Shown here: positions 49,485 to 57,365 of the stretch, one piece after another
Layout: every line of letters begins with the position of its first letter
How positions within the stretch are numbered: the first letter of the stretch is position 1
Assembly: GCA_035293805.1 (NCBI GenBank)
Contig: DATGMD010000046.1
Coordinates: forward strand, 67,553 to 131,552
Direction of reading: 5' to 3'
Origin: JAJPHF01 sp035293805
GTDB lineage: Bacteria; Chloroflexota; UBA6077; JAJPHF01
DNA: 64,000 bases
Notes under the pieces: generated by a model
What the model was told of the DNA's origin: nothing
The model's database searches: none
Seen by the model: the letters and a program-made list of their open reading frames with translations, nothing else
Program-made: the position numbers and the translations under genes

Positions 49485-50311
49485 GCGCTCTCTCCCTCGA
49501 TTCCCCAGCCGGCGCCGTCGCGTATGGCGCGAGCCGACGGCACGCGGGGTCGAGCGTGATGGCTACGTTGTAGGCGGGCGCGTTCGCGCGGCGTCGCCAG
49601 CAGGGCCAGCAGCGCGAACCGCGGCAGCGCGAGCTGGCGACGCCAGCGCCGTGGCTGCACTAGCAGTCGGAACAACCATTCGAGCCCCAGGTCACGTACC
49701 CAGCGCGGCGCGCGGCGCACGCGGCCGGAGATGAAGTCGAGCACGCCCCCCACGCCAATGGCGACTGGCACGCCCAGCGCCGCGACGTTGCGAGCCATCC
49801 ATAGCTCCTGGCCGGGCGCGCCATACGCGACGAGCACCACGTCGACCGGGCCGGCCGCACGGATGGCCGCGCGCGCCTCGGCGTCGTCGGCCGGGTGCGG
49901 GCTGCCGCCGAAGGTGCCGACCACCTGGAGTCCCGGATAGCGGGCTATCAGGCGGCGGCCGGCAGCCTCGGCCACGCCCGGCGCGGCCCCGAGCAGGAAC
50001 CACCGCTGGCCGTCGCGCGCGCCGAGCCGCGCCAGCCGGTACACCAAGTCTGTGCCGCGGACCTGCTCGCGAAAGGGGCGCCCCCACAGCCGCGCCGCGA
50101 GCAGCAGGCCGCCGCCATCGGGGATGGCGAGGGCGGCGCCGTTCAGCGCCGCCCGGAACGCGGCGTCCTGTCGGGCCGCCATGACGAACTCCGGGTTGGG
50201 CGTCACGACGTAATGGGGCGCGCGCGAGGCCACGAACTCGCGTAGGAGGGCGAGCGCCTCGGCGAACGTCACGTCGTCCACGCGCACGCCAAGGATACAG
50301 AGGCTGTCCAC
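49481..50311 (-). CDS. WecG/TagA/CpsF-family glycosyltransferase
   Basis: 276-residue GT26 enzyme. Family blocks: ILGVRVDDVTFAEALALL, YVVTPNPEFVMAARQD, AAIPDGGGLLLAARLWG region with the catalytic Asp of PDGGG, WFLLGAAPGVAEAAGRRL, VVLVAYGAPGQELWMARN and AIGVGGVLDFISGRVRRAP. It transfers ManNAc or a related N-acetylhexosamine to a polyprenyl-pyrophosphate-linked sugar, the step after the WecA/TagO-type enzyme, and such an enzyme is encoded at 55384. A GTG start at 50311 is chosen; the frame upstream runs into repeat sequence. Confidence 0.9.
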   Translation of the reverse strand: MDSLCILGVRVDDVTFAEALALLREFVASRAPHYVVTPNPEFVMAARQDAAFRAALNGAALAIPDGGGLLLAARLWGRPFREQVRGTDLVYRLARLGARDGQRWFLLGAAPGVAEAAGRRLIARYPGLQVVGTFGGSPHPADDAEARAAIRAAGPVDVVLVAYGAPGQELWMARNVAALGVPVAIGVGGVLDFISGRVRRAPRWVRDLGLEWLFRLLVQPRRWRRQLALPRFALLALLATPRERARLQRSHHARPRVPSARAIRDGAGWGIEGESA

Positions 50312-50353
50312 GTGCCTACTGTATCGGTCGGGTGCTCCGCGCGCAACTGGGGG

Positions 50354-50515
50354 GCCCCTCACCCCCCGGCCCCCTCTCCCCCATAGGGGAAAGGGGGGAG
50401 GACGCCGGGGCTGACCTACCCCCCGGCTCCCCTTGAAGGGAAGGGGGAGGGCGCCGGGGCCGGCTCTGTCGGTAGCCCCCGCCCCCTGTGGGGGGAGGGG
50501 GTTGGGGGAGGGGGT
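50354..50515 (+). repeat. Composite G-rich hairpin repeat (copy 2)
   Basis: Most of the 255-bp gap 50312-50566 is this element. In plus orientation it has the same three modules as 13378-13549 in minus orientation: CTCTCCCCCATAGGGG, TTGAAGGGAAGGGGGAGGG, and a last module with GTGGGGGGAGGGGGTTGGGG. GACGCCGGGG- and GCGCCGGGG-type spacers join them. A shorter related piece follows to about 50550. Confidence 0.78.
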
Positions 50516-50566
50516 CCGCCACCGGAAAGCCCCCATGCCCTATCGGGGAAGGGGTCCGCGCTCGCC

Positions 50567-51208
50567 TCAGGCGACCAGTGGGAAGCGGGGGTCGGGGTAC
50601 GGCTGGCGTCCCGCCGCGGCCTCGACGAACGCCACGTCGTCGGCCAGCCCGGCCGGACGCGGCGCCGCCAGCAGCCCTTCCAGCGTGGCGACCGTGCTCG
50701 CCAGCACGCCAGGCGTCGGCACCGGCGGCGCGCCGAGCGCCTGGCGCAGATCGAGGCCGTGGACGCACGCCTCGAGCAAGCGGGTCGGCAGGTATTCGAC
50801 GAGCATGATGGGCGCGATGGCGCTGGGAATGACGGTCGTCGGCGCGAGCCCCGCCACGGCGGCGCGGGCGGCCGGCACCGCGTCGCGCAGCGCCGCCGTC
50901 AGACTGGCGGGCGTGGCACCCCGCGCGGCCTCGCGGGCGCGGGCGGTCACGTCGCCGGCCATGCCCGCGGCGTCGTAGCGGAAGTAGCTCACGCGGTCGC
51001 GCCGGGCCGGCTCGTCTAGCGGCGTGGCGGCGTAGGCCGCGATGCGTCCCAGCCCCCGGGCCAGGTGCGCCACGAGCGTCGTCACGTCCCAGCCTGGCAG
51101 CCGCGTCGGCTGCTGCCACGCTGCCGCCGGCGCGGCTGCGAGCAGCGCGGTCAGATCGTCCGCCTCGGCGGCGAGCGCGTCGAGCGCCGCGTCCATCTCC
51201 TGCCGCAT
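50567..51208 (-). CDS. Maleylpyruvate isomerase/DinB_2-family protein (TIGR03083-like)
   Basis: 213-residue four-helix-bundle protein of the DinB-like superfamily. Visible motifs: WQQPTRLPGWDVTTLVAHLAR with the first metal His, and LLEACVHGLDLRQALG with the Glu and second His. The family includes mycothiol-dependent isomerases and proteins of unknown role. The ATG is preceded by GCAGGAGGATGCT. Mycothiol use cannot be judged here; bacillithiol or other thiols, or no thiol, are possible. It is divergent from the sugar-epimerase operon. Confidence 0.8.
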   Translation of the reverse strand: MRQEMDAALDALAAEADDLTALLAAAPAAAWQQPTRLPGWDVTTLVAHLARGLGRIAAYAATPLDEPARRDRVSYFRYDAAGMAGDVTARAREAARGATPASLTAALRDAVPAARAAVAGLAPTTVIPSAIAPIMLVEYLPTRLLEACVHGLDLRQALGAPPVPTPGVLASTVATLEGLLAAPRPAGLADDVAFVEAAAGRQPYPDPRFPLVA

Positions 51209-51306
51209 AGCATCCTCCTGCGCGGATCGCCTGATCGCCGCCCGCGCCCGCGGGCGGCGCGTCGGGGATCGGGGGGCCCACCATCCACCATCGCGGGAAC
51301 GCCTGA

Positions 51307-51336
51307 TTGTTGGCGCCGCGCCGCGCTCGCTATCAT
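51307..51336 (+). promoter_or_regulatory. Possible promoter of the nucleotide-sugar operon
   Basis: TTGTTG (51307-51312), 18-bp spacer, TATCAT (51331-51336; 5/6 match), 50 nt before the GTG at 51386. Confidence 0.4.
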
Positions 51337-51385
51337 CCCGGGGCGCCGCGCGGCGGCGAGCTTGCCAGTGCGAGGAGACACGACG

Positions 51386-52330
51386 GTGGCGGTGCTCGTG
51401 ACGGGCGTGGGCTACATCGGCGCGGCGCTGGCCGCCCGCCTGCTGCGCGCGGGCGAGCGCGTCGTCGCGCTGGACAACGGCTTCGCCACCGACCTAACCG
51501 CCGTCGCGGGACTGGCCGAGCTGGGCGACTTCGAGCTAGTGCGGGGCAGCGTCACCGCGCCCCGCGCCGTGGCGCGCGCGTTCGCCCGCGGCCCGTTCGC
51601 CGTGGTGTACCACCTGGCGGCCCAGGCCAGCTCGGCCGCGGCGGCCGAACGGCCCCGCTACACGGAAACGACGAACCTCACCGGCCCGCGCGTGATCCTC
51701 GACGCCGCCGTCCGGCATGGTGTGCCCCGCGTCGTCTACGGCAGCTCCTTTCGCGTCTACGGCCCTGTGCTGCCGCCCGCCGTCGACGAGCAGATGCCCT
51801 ATGGGCCCCAGGGCGACCTGGCGCACCTCTCCCACGTCTACGGCGAGAAGCTGCTGGAGCTGTACGCGCGCCGCCACCAGCTTACCGCAATCGCCGTCCG
51901 CTTGGCCGTGGTGCATGGGCTGGGGCCTGTCATGAAGACCGACTACCGCTACCTCACAGTCCCCAACAAATACTGTCTGCAAGCGGTGCGCGGCGAGCCG
52001 CTGGTGGTGTACCCGGGCGCGGCGGCGCCCACCGCCTTCATCCACCTGGACGACGCCTGCGCCGCCCTCCAGGCCGCAGCGGCGGTGGCCTGGCCCCCGG
52101 GCTTCCACGCCGCCAACGCCGCCGGCGAGGTCTGCCCCGTGCCCCAGGTCGCCGCCCTGGTCGCCACCGCCGCCCAAGCCCGCGGCCTGCCGACTCGCTC
52201 CCCCCAGAATTGGCGGGCTGGGGGGGCCATCCACTCCCGCCTAACCGCCCTGGGCTGGCGGCCGACGCGCACGCTGGCTGCCAGCGTGGGCGCGGTGCTG
52301 GACTACTACCGTGCGCGAGAGCCGACGTGA
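51386..52330 (+). CDS. NAD-dependent epimerase/dehydratase (first of operon)
   Basis: 314-residue extended SDR. NAD site VAVLVTGVGYIGAALAARLL (GxGYIG variant of GxxGxxG), VVYHLAAQASSAAA, and the active-site region YGSSFRVYGP with HVYGEKLLELYARR (Tyr-x3-Lys is present as YGEK). The substrate loop is VHGLGPVMKTDYRY. It acts on a nucleotide sugar. The GTG start is preceded by GAGGAGACACGACG. Its stop overlaps the next gene's start by four bases (GTGA). First gene of a plus-strand operon reaching to 56433. Confidence 0.85.
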   Translation: MAVLVTGVGYIGAALAARLLRAGERVVALDNGFATDLTAVAGLAELGDFELVRGSVTAPRAVARAFARGPFAVVYHLAAQASSAAAAERPRYTETTNLTGPRVILDAAVRHGVPRVVYGSSFRVYGPVLPPAVDEQMPYGPQGDLAHLSHVYGEKLLELYARRHQLTAIAVRLAVVHGLGPVMKTDYRYLTVPNKYCLQAVRGEPLVVYPGAAAPTAFIHLDDACAALQAAAAVAWPPGFHAANAAGEVCPVPQVAALVATAAQARGLPTRSPQNWRAGGAIHSRLTALGWRPTRTLAASVGAVLDYYRAREPT

Positions 52331-53262
52331 GAGTGCTCGTTACGGGCGGCACCGGCTTCATCGGCCGCCACGTCGTCGCCGATCTGCTCGCCCACGGCCA
52401 CGCGGTGACGACTCTGGCGCGGTCGGCTGCACCGCCCGGGTGGCCCTGCCCGCACCTGCAAGCCGACGTGCTCGGCGCCGCCACGCAGGACGCGGCGCGC
52501 GAGGCCGAGGCCATCGTCCACCTGGCGGCCGTGCCCGACGTGGGCATCTCCTTCCAGCAGCCCTACGCGGCCAGCCTCGTCAACGCCGCGGGCACGCTGA
52601 ACGTGCTCGAAGGCGCGCGGGCCGGCGGCGGGCGCGTCGTGCTGCTCTCGACGCAGCGCGTGTACGCGGCGTCGACCCGGCCGCTCGCGGAGGACGCCCC
52701 GCTCGCCGACGACAATCCCTACGCGGTCTCCAAGCGCGTCGCCGAGCAATGGCTGGCCATGTACCATCGCCTGTACGGCGTGGCGACGGTCGCGCTGCGC
52801 GGCTTCTCCATCTACGGCCCGGGGCAGCTCGTGCAGGCCGGGTCGGGCGGCGTCGTCTCGATCCTGGCGCAGCGCGCGCTCGCGGGGCTGCCGCTGGTCA
52901 TCGACAGCCCCGCCGTCCGCGACCTCACCGAGGTGCGCGACGCGGCCCGGGCGGTGCGCCTGGCGCTAAGCGTGCCCGCGGCCGTGGGCGGCGTCTACAA
53001 TGTGGGGACCGGCGTCAGCACGTCGCTGCTCGCGCTGGCCGAACGTGTCGTGGCCGTCACGGGCTCGCGCTCGACGATCCAGCCGCCGCCCGCGGGCCAG
53101 CCGACAGGCTACGTGGCCGACCTGACGCGCGCCCGCGCCGACCTGGGCTACGCGCCCGCCATCTCGCTCGATGAAGGACTGCCGCGGTATGTCGCTTGGC
53201 TCCGGGACCAGGGCGCGAATCCTCCTCAAGGCGCGGCCGACGCCTCGCCAGCTCGCGGATAG
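52327..53262 (+). CDS. NAD-dependent epimerase/dehydratase (second of operon)
   Basis: 311-residue extended SDR. NAD site VRVLVTGGTGFIGRHVVADL, IVHLAAVPDVGISFQQP, LLSTQRVYA and the YxxxK motif in NPYAVSKRVAEQWL; substrate loop LRGFSIYGPGQLVQAG and DLTEVRDAARAV. GTG start overlapping the upstream stop by four bases. Its 3' end overlaps the next gene by at least 74 bases, an unusually long overlap. It probably builds a deoxy- or epimerised sugar together with its neighbours. Confidence 0.87.
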   Translation: MRVLVTGGTGFIGRHVVADLLAHGHAVTTLARSAAPPGWPCPHLQADVLGAATQDAAREAEAIVHLAAVPDVGISFQQPYAASLVNAAGTLNVLEGARAGGGRVVLLSTQRVYAASTRPLAEDAPLADDNPYAVSKRVAEQWLAMYHRLYGVATVALRGFSIYGPGQLVQAGSGGVVSILAQRALAGLPLVIDSPAVRDLTEVRDAARAVRLALSVPAAVGGVYNVGTGVSTSLLALAERVVAVTGSRSTIQPPPAGQPTGYVADLTRARADLGYAPAISLDEGLPRYVAWLRDQGANPPQGAADASPARG

Positions 53263-54229
53263 GCTGCGCCCTCCCCTGCCCGAGGGCCTGGAGCTATACC
53301 TAGATGGCCAGGACGTCGCTACGGCCGACGCGCGCCAGGCGGTGATCGACCGGATGCGGAGCTACGCCCTGCCCGCCGACTTCGCCGTCGTCGTGGAGGG
53401 GCCGATCCGCGGGCTCGACGGCGAATACTTCGACCTCGCCGATCTGCGGCCGGCGAGCTTCGAGCTGTTGGAGCGCCTGGCGGAGCTGGGCGCGGCCGTG
53501 GGCGCCACGGGGCTGGTGATCCACGCTATCGTCCCCCGGTTCGCGCTCGTTTGGGACGCTGCCGAGCGTGACGAGGTCTTCGCGCGCTGCCTGACGCTCC
53601 TGCGCGCCTACGTGGCCGCGGCCCAGGCGCACGGCCTGGTGCCCACGCTGGAGAACGTGCCGCCAGTGCTGCGTATGCGCGAGTCGCGCTATCTCTACAC
53701 GCCCATCGGCATGAGCCCCGAGGATATGGTGCGGCTTCTCGACGCGACGCCGGGCCTGCACGCCACCCTCGACGTCTCCCACGCGCAGCTCTACGTGAAC
53801 GCCCGCCAGCAGGCGGAGGCGCCCTCACCCCCCGCCCCTCTCCCAGGGGGAGAGGGGAGTACGTCTAGCGCCCTCCCCCCCTGGGAGAGGGCGGGGGGTG
53901 AGGGCATCCCTCGAGGCGCGGGCGCGGACCCGGTCGAGACGCTCTACGCCTATCTGCGCCACCTGCCGCCGATCGCGAGCGTCGAGACGTTCGTCGATGC
54001 GCTGGCCGACCGGCTGTTCGAGGTCCACGTCTCGAACGCGACGGGCCTGCTGGGCGAGGGGCTGCCCTACGGCGAGGGCGACATGGACCTCGACCGGCTG
54101 ACCGCGCGGCTGTCTCGGCTCGCCCGCTACCTGATTACCGAGACGCTGGAGCCCGACCACGACGTGGCCCTGTTCATGCGCGAGGCGCAGGCGCGGCTGA
54201 CGGCCGCCCGCGCGGCGAGCGCCGACTGA
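53189..54229 (+). CDS. Sugar-phosphate-isomerase/epimerase-like TIM-barrel protein
   Basis: 346 residues. Barrel segments resemble the xylose-isomerase-like AP-endonuclease-2 family: TGLVIHAIVPRFA, VPTLENVPPVLR with a likely metal-binding Glu, LHATLDVSHAQLYVN with Asp and His, and LFEVHVSNATG. Residues about 210-243 are an insertion from a dispersed G-rich repeat (APLPGGEGSTSS, WERAGGEG), placed after the LDVSHAQLYVN strand. The ATG at 53189 is preferred; an ATG at 53171 would lengthen an already long overlap with the upstream gene. Its stop overlaps the next start (TGATG). The reaction is unknown. Confidence 0.75.
   Translation: MSLGSGTRARILLKARPTPRQLADRLRPPLPEGLELYLDGQDVATADARQAVIDRMRSYALPADFAVVVEGPIRGLDGEYFDLADLRPASFELLERLAELGAAVGATGLVIHAIVPRFALVWDAAERDEVFARCLTLLRAYVAAAQAHGLVPTLENVPPVLRMRESRYLYTPIGMSPEDMVRLLDATPGLHATLDVSHAQLYVNARQQAEAPSPPAPLPGGEGSTSSALPPWERAGGEGIPRGAGADPVETLYAYLRHLPPIASVETFVDALADRLFEVHVSNATGLLGEGLPYGEGDMDLDRLTARLSRLARYLITETLEPDHDVALFMREAQARLTAARAASAD
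53821..53915. repeat. G-rich inverted repeat inside the TIM-barrel gene
   Basis: Two inverted blocks: CCTCACCCCCCGCCCCTCTC (53824-53843) and GGGAGAGGGCGGGGGGTGAG (53883-53902), with CCCAGGGGGAGAGGGG between. It is in frame and adds about 33 residues to the host protein. It belongs to the family of the elements at 13378 and 50354. Confidence 0.8.
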
Positions 54230-55350
54230 TGCGTTTCGACCTCGAGCGCCTCGACCCCAGCGCGCTGCTCGGGCGGCCGGAGGTCGCCGTCGACTGTGCC
54301 GCCGCGGCCGAGGCCCTGCGCGGCCGCCGCATCCTCGTCACCGGCGCCGGCGGCTCGGTCGGCGTGCCGCTGGTCCAGCGCCTCCTCGGCCTCGCGCCCG
54401 CGCGGCTCGTGCTCCTCGACAACCACGAGGACTCGCTCTTCCGTCTCCAGCGCCGGCTGTCCGCCAGGGGCCACGAGCCCGAGGGCCCCGAATCGGCTAC
54501 TCCTGGCCGCCGCTCCCTGGTTCCCGACCCCCAGCTCGTGTTAGCCGACGTGCGCAACCGCGAGAAGCTGGAGAAGCTGTTCCGGCGCTGGGAGCCGGAG
54601 GTCGTCTTCCATCTCGCCGCCTACAAGCACGTCCACTTCGGCGAGGCGCAGCCCGACGAGCCGATCTCGGTCAACGTGCTGGCCACGCACGCGCTGGTCG
54701 AGACGGCCGTCGCCCACGGCGTGCAGGCGTTCGTCTACACGTCGAGCGACAAGGCGGTGAACCCGCCGAGCATCTACGGCGCGACAAAGCGGCTGGCTGA
54801 GCTAGTGGTGCGCTGGGGCGGGCGCCAGGCCAGCGGCCGCTTCGTGGTCGTGCGCTTCGTGAACGTCCTCGGGACGCGCGGCAGCGTCATCGAGACGTTC
54901 CTGGAGCAGCTCGCCGCGGGCCTGCCGCTCACGATCACCGACCCGGCCATGACCCGCTACTGGATGAGCCAGCGGGAGGCCGTGGACCTGGTGCTGGCCG
55001 CGGCGGGGCGCGGCCCCGCCGGCGCGACGCTCCTGCTCGACCCGGGGCCGCCCGTGCGCGTGCTCGACATGGCCGAGCGGCTGGCGGCGCTGGTCCGCCC
55101 GGCCGCCGCGGCGCGGCCCGTTCGCATCGTCGGCCGCCGGCCGGGCGAGCGGCTGGCCGAGGAGCTGGTAAGCGCCCGCGAGCGCCTGGTGCCTGGGCCG
55201 GCGTGCGGCCTCGCCACGGTCGAGCATGACGCGGGCGACGCCCCACTGGCCGCCGTGCCCGACCACGTCGCCGCCCTCCGCGCCGCGCTGGCCCGCGACG
55301 ATCCCGCTCTCAGCGACAAGTTCATGGCCCTCGCGCGAGAGCTGCAATGA
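54229..55350 (+). CDS. Polysaccharide-biosynthesis SDR (CapD/FlaA1-like nucleotide-sugar dehydratase)
   Basis: 373-residue SDR of the group that includes UDP-GlcNAc 4,6-dehydratases. NAD site RRILVTGAGGSVGVPLVQRL (GAGGSVG is typical of this group); FHLAAYKHVHFGEAQPDEP, KHVxx pattern typical of CapD/PseB; active site YTSSDKAVNPPSIYGATKRL; and FVNVLGTRGSVIETFLEQL. It lacks the membrane domain of full-length CapD proteins. It should make a 4-keto-6-deoxy nucleotide sugar. Coupled to the preceding gene by a one-base overlap. Confidence 0.87.
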   Translation: MRFDLERLDPSALLGRPEVAVDCAAAAEALRGRRILVTGAGGSVGVPLVQRLLGLAPARLVLLDNHEDSLFRLQRRLSARGHEPEGPESATPGRRSLVPDPQLVLADVRNREKLEKLFRRWEPEVVFHLAAYKHVHFGEAQPDEPISVNVLATHALVETAVAHGVQAFVYTSSDKAVNPPSIYGATKRLAELVVRWGGRQASGRFVVVRFVNVLGTRGSVIETFLEQLAAGLPLTITDPAMTRYWMSQREAVDLVLAAAGRGPAGATLLLDPGPPVRVLDMAERLAALVRPAAAARPVRIVGRRPGERLAEELVSARERLVPGPACGLATVEHDAGDAPLAAVPDHVAALRAALARDDPALSDKFMALARELQ

Positions 55351-55383
55351 CACGCCTGGCGCATAGCTGACGGCTGACCACTA

Positions 55384-56433
55384 ATGGCTGAAATCTGGCT
55401 GCTCGGCGCCTTCGCGGTCGCCGTCCTGGCGAGCTTCGCGCTCACGGGGCTCGCGGCCCGGGCGGGCCGGCGCCTGGGGCTGCTCGACTATCCGCGGCGC
55501 GGCGAGCTACAGGCCGCGGTGGTGCCGCGCACGGGCGGCTACGGCATCTGCGCCGCCTTCGTGCTCGCGGCGCTCGTCAGCTTCGTCGCCCCGACCGCCG
55601 AGCTGGTGCGGAGTCCCGAGGATGCCGAGCGCCTGCTCGGCGTACTGCTCGGCCTCGTGATCCTCCTGCCGCTCGCCTACGCCGACGACCGCGCCCGCCT
55701 GGGACCGCTCCCCCAGCTCGTGGGCCAGTTCGCCGTCGCGGTCGTGCCGGTGAGCTTCGGGCTCTGGATCGACAGCATTGCGCTGCCGTTCGTCCAGGTC
55801 GTGCCGCTGCCCGCGTGGATCGGCGTGCCGCTCACGCTGTTCTGGCTCGTCGCCATGATCAACACGATCAACCTGGTCGACGTCATGGACGGCCTGGCGG
55901 GCGGCATCGGTGCCATTGCGGCGCTGACGCTGTTCGTGCGCAGCTACTTCTTCGGCCAGTACACCATCGCCGTGCTGCCGCTAGGGCTCGCGGGAGCCTG
56001 CCTGGGCTTCCTGCCGCGCAACTGGCATCCCGCGCGGCTGTTCATGGGCACCAGCGGCTCGATGTTCCTGGGCTACGCGCTGGGAGCGCTCGCCATCATC
56101 GGCGGCGTGAAGCTCGGCACGGCGTTCGTCGTGCTCGGCCTGCCCATCCTGGACGTGGCGTGGGTCATCGGGCGGCGGCTGTCGCGCCGGCGCTCGCCCC
56201 TCAAGGGCGGCGACTTCGAGCACCTGCCGCAGCGCCTGACGCGCCTCGGCCTCTCGCAGACGCGCACGGTCCTGCTGCTCTACGGCTTCTGCGGCCTGTT
56301 CGCCTGGCTCGGCCTCGCCTGGCACAGCCCCGTCTCCACGCTCGCTAAGCTGCTCGTCATGGTGGCGATGGCCCTCGCCGTCCTCGCCCTCCTCGGCATG
56401 GTGACCTGGCTCAGCCAGCGCCGCGACGCTTAG
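55384..56433 (+). CDS. WecA/TagO/MraY-like sugar-phosphate transferase (GT4-PNPT), altered Mg motif
   Basis: 349-residue polytopic enzyme (about ten helices) that in its family transfers a sugar-1-phosphate to polyprenyl phosphate to begin a lipid-linked glycan. Motifs: PRTGGYG, Asp101-Asp102 in AYADDRARLG, and NTINLVDVMDGLAGG (Asn160-Gly174). In the usual MGDxGS motif the Asp is replaced: RLFMGTSGSMFLG with Thr223. That Asp is a Mg ligand in MraY, so activity may be altered. The start codon and first codons lie in a GCTGA-type repeat (GCTGACCACTAATGGCTGAA). It ends convergently with the PHP gene, overlapping by four bases. Confidence 0.85.
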   Translation: MAEIWLLGAFAVAVLASFALTGLAARAGRRLGLLDYPRRGELQAAVVPRTGGYGICAAFVLAALVSFVAPTAELVRSPEDAERLLGVLLGLVILLPLAYADDRARLGPLPQLVGQFAVAVVPVSFGLWIDSIALPFVQVVPLPAWIGVPLTLFWLVAMINTINLVDVMDGLAGGIGAIAALTLFVRSYFFGQYTIAVLPLGLAGACLGFLPRNWHPARLFMGTSGSMFLGYALGALAIIGGVKLGTAFVVLGLPILDVAWVIGRRLSRRRSPLKGGDFEHLPQRLTRLGLSQTRTVLLLYGFCGLFAWLGLAWHSPVSTLAKLLVMVAMALAVLALLGMVTWLSQRRDA

Positions 56434-57278
56434 GGCGTCTTCGCCCGTGCCCGCAGCAAGTCCACCGTCTCCTCGGGCACCCAGACCGACCCGACGTCGT
56501 TGTCCACCTCGGCCGCGTCGCCCATCGGGAAGCCGTGGTAGTCGCTGCCGCCGGTGGGCACGAGGCCGTACCGCCGCGCCAGCGCCAGCAAGTGCTCGAC
56601 GCGCTCCGGGCCGTAGCCCTGATAGTACGTCTCGATGCCGTCGAGCCCGGCCGCGGCTAGCTCCGCAACCAGCGCGTCCACGTCGGGCGCGTCATAGGGG
56701 TGCGCTACCGACGCGACGCCGCCGTGGGCGTGGATGAGCGCGATGGCGTCCTGCGGCGTCAGCTTCATGCGCTCGACGTAGGCCGGGCCGTGGTCGGCGA
56801 TGAAGCGGTCGAAGGCCTCGGCGATCGAGTTCACGTGGCCCGCCTCGAGCAGGGCCTGTGCGACGTGGGGGCGGCCCACCGACCCCTCGCCGGCGATCTC
56901 CAGCACGCGGTCGATCGAGATCGGGTAGCCTAGCTCGCCGAGCCGCGCGACCATGCCGTAGGCGCGGTTCAGGCGGTCGTCGCGCATGGGCAGCAGCCGC
57001 GCCTGGAACGCGGGGTCCTCGTAGCGCACGAAGTAGCCGAGCACGTGGACGCCGATCGGGCCCAGGTCGGTGCTCAGCTCGATGCCGGGGATTAGCGTCA
57101 GGCCGAGCGCGTCGGCCTCGGCCCGCGCCTCGGCGAGGCCATCGGTGTTGTCGTGGTCGGTCACGGCCAGCGTGCGCACGCCGTTGGCGTGCGCGCGCCG
57201 GACCAGCTCGCGGGGAGGCAGGTGGCCGTCCGACACCGTCGTGTGCAGGTGCAGGTCGAGGCGGCTCGTCTCGCTCAT
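56430..57278 (-). CDS. PHP-domain phosphoesterase (RNase AM/TrpH-like)
   Basis: 282-residue PHP metallophosphoesterase. Metal ligands are visible in RLDLHLHTTVSDG, AVTDHDNTDGLAEA, IPGIELSTD, SVAHPYD and TGGSDYHGFPMGD, the complete set for the family. The SVGRPHVAQALLEAG insertion is typical of the YciV/TrpH group, which removes nucleotides from short RNA or 3',5'-bisphosphates. The ATG is preceded by CAGGAGCGCC. It is next to the RNase Y gene on the same strand, separated by a repeat, which fits a role in RNA turnover (inference). Confidence 0.9.
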   Translation of the reverse strand: MSETSRLDLHLHTTVSDGHLPPRELVRRAHANGVRTLAVTDHDNTDGLAEARAEADALGLTLIPGIELSTDLGPIGVHVLGYFVRYEDPAFQARLLPMRDDRLNRAYGMVARLGELGYPISIDRVLEIAGEGSVGRPHVAQALLEAGHVNSIAEAFDRFIADHGPAYVERMKLTPQDAIALIHAHGGVASVAHPYDAPDVDALVAELAAAGLDGIETYYQGYGPERVEHLLALARRYGLVPTGGSDYHGFPMGDAAEVDNDVGSVWVPEETVDLLRARAKTP

Positions 57279-57289
57279 GGCGCTCCTGA

Positions 57290-57363
57290 GCTGTCAGCAG
57301 TCAGCCGCCAGCCCCCAGCAGACGCGCTGCCGAAGCTGACGGCTGACCGCTGATAGCTGACCG
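57290..57363. repeat. GCTGA-type repeat between PHP and RNase Y genes
   Basis: GAGCTGTCAGCAGTCAGCCG and AAGCTGACGGCTGACCGCTG followed by ATAGCTGACCGCT fill the 87-bp junction 57279-57365. Confidence 0.75.
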
Positions 57364-57365
57364 CT

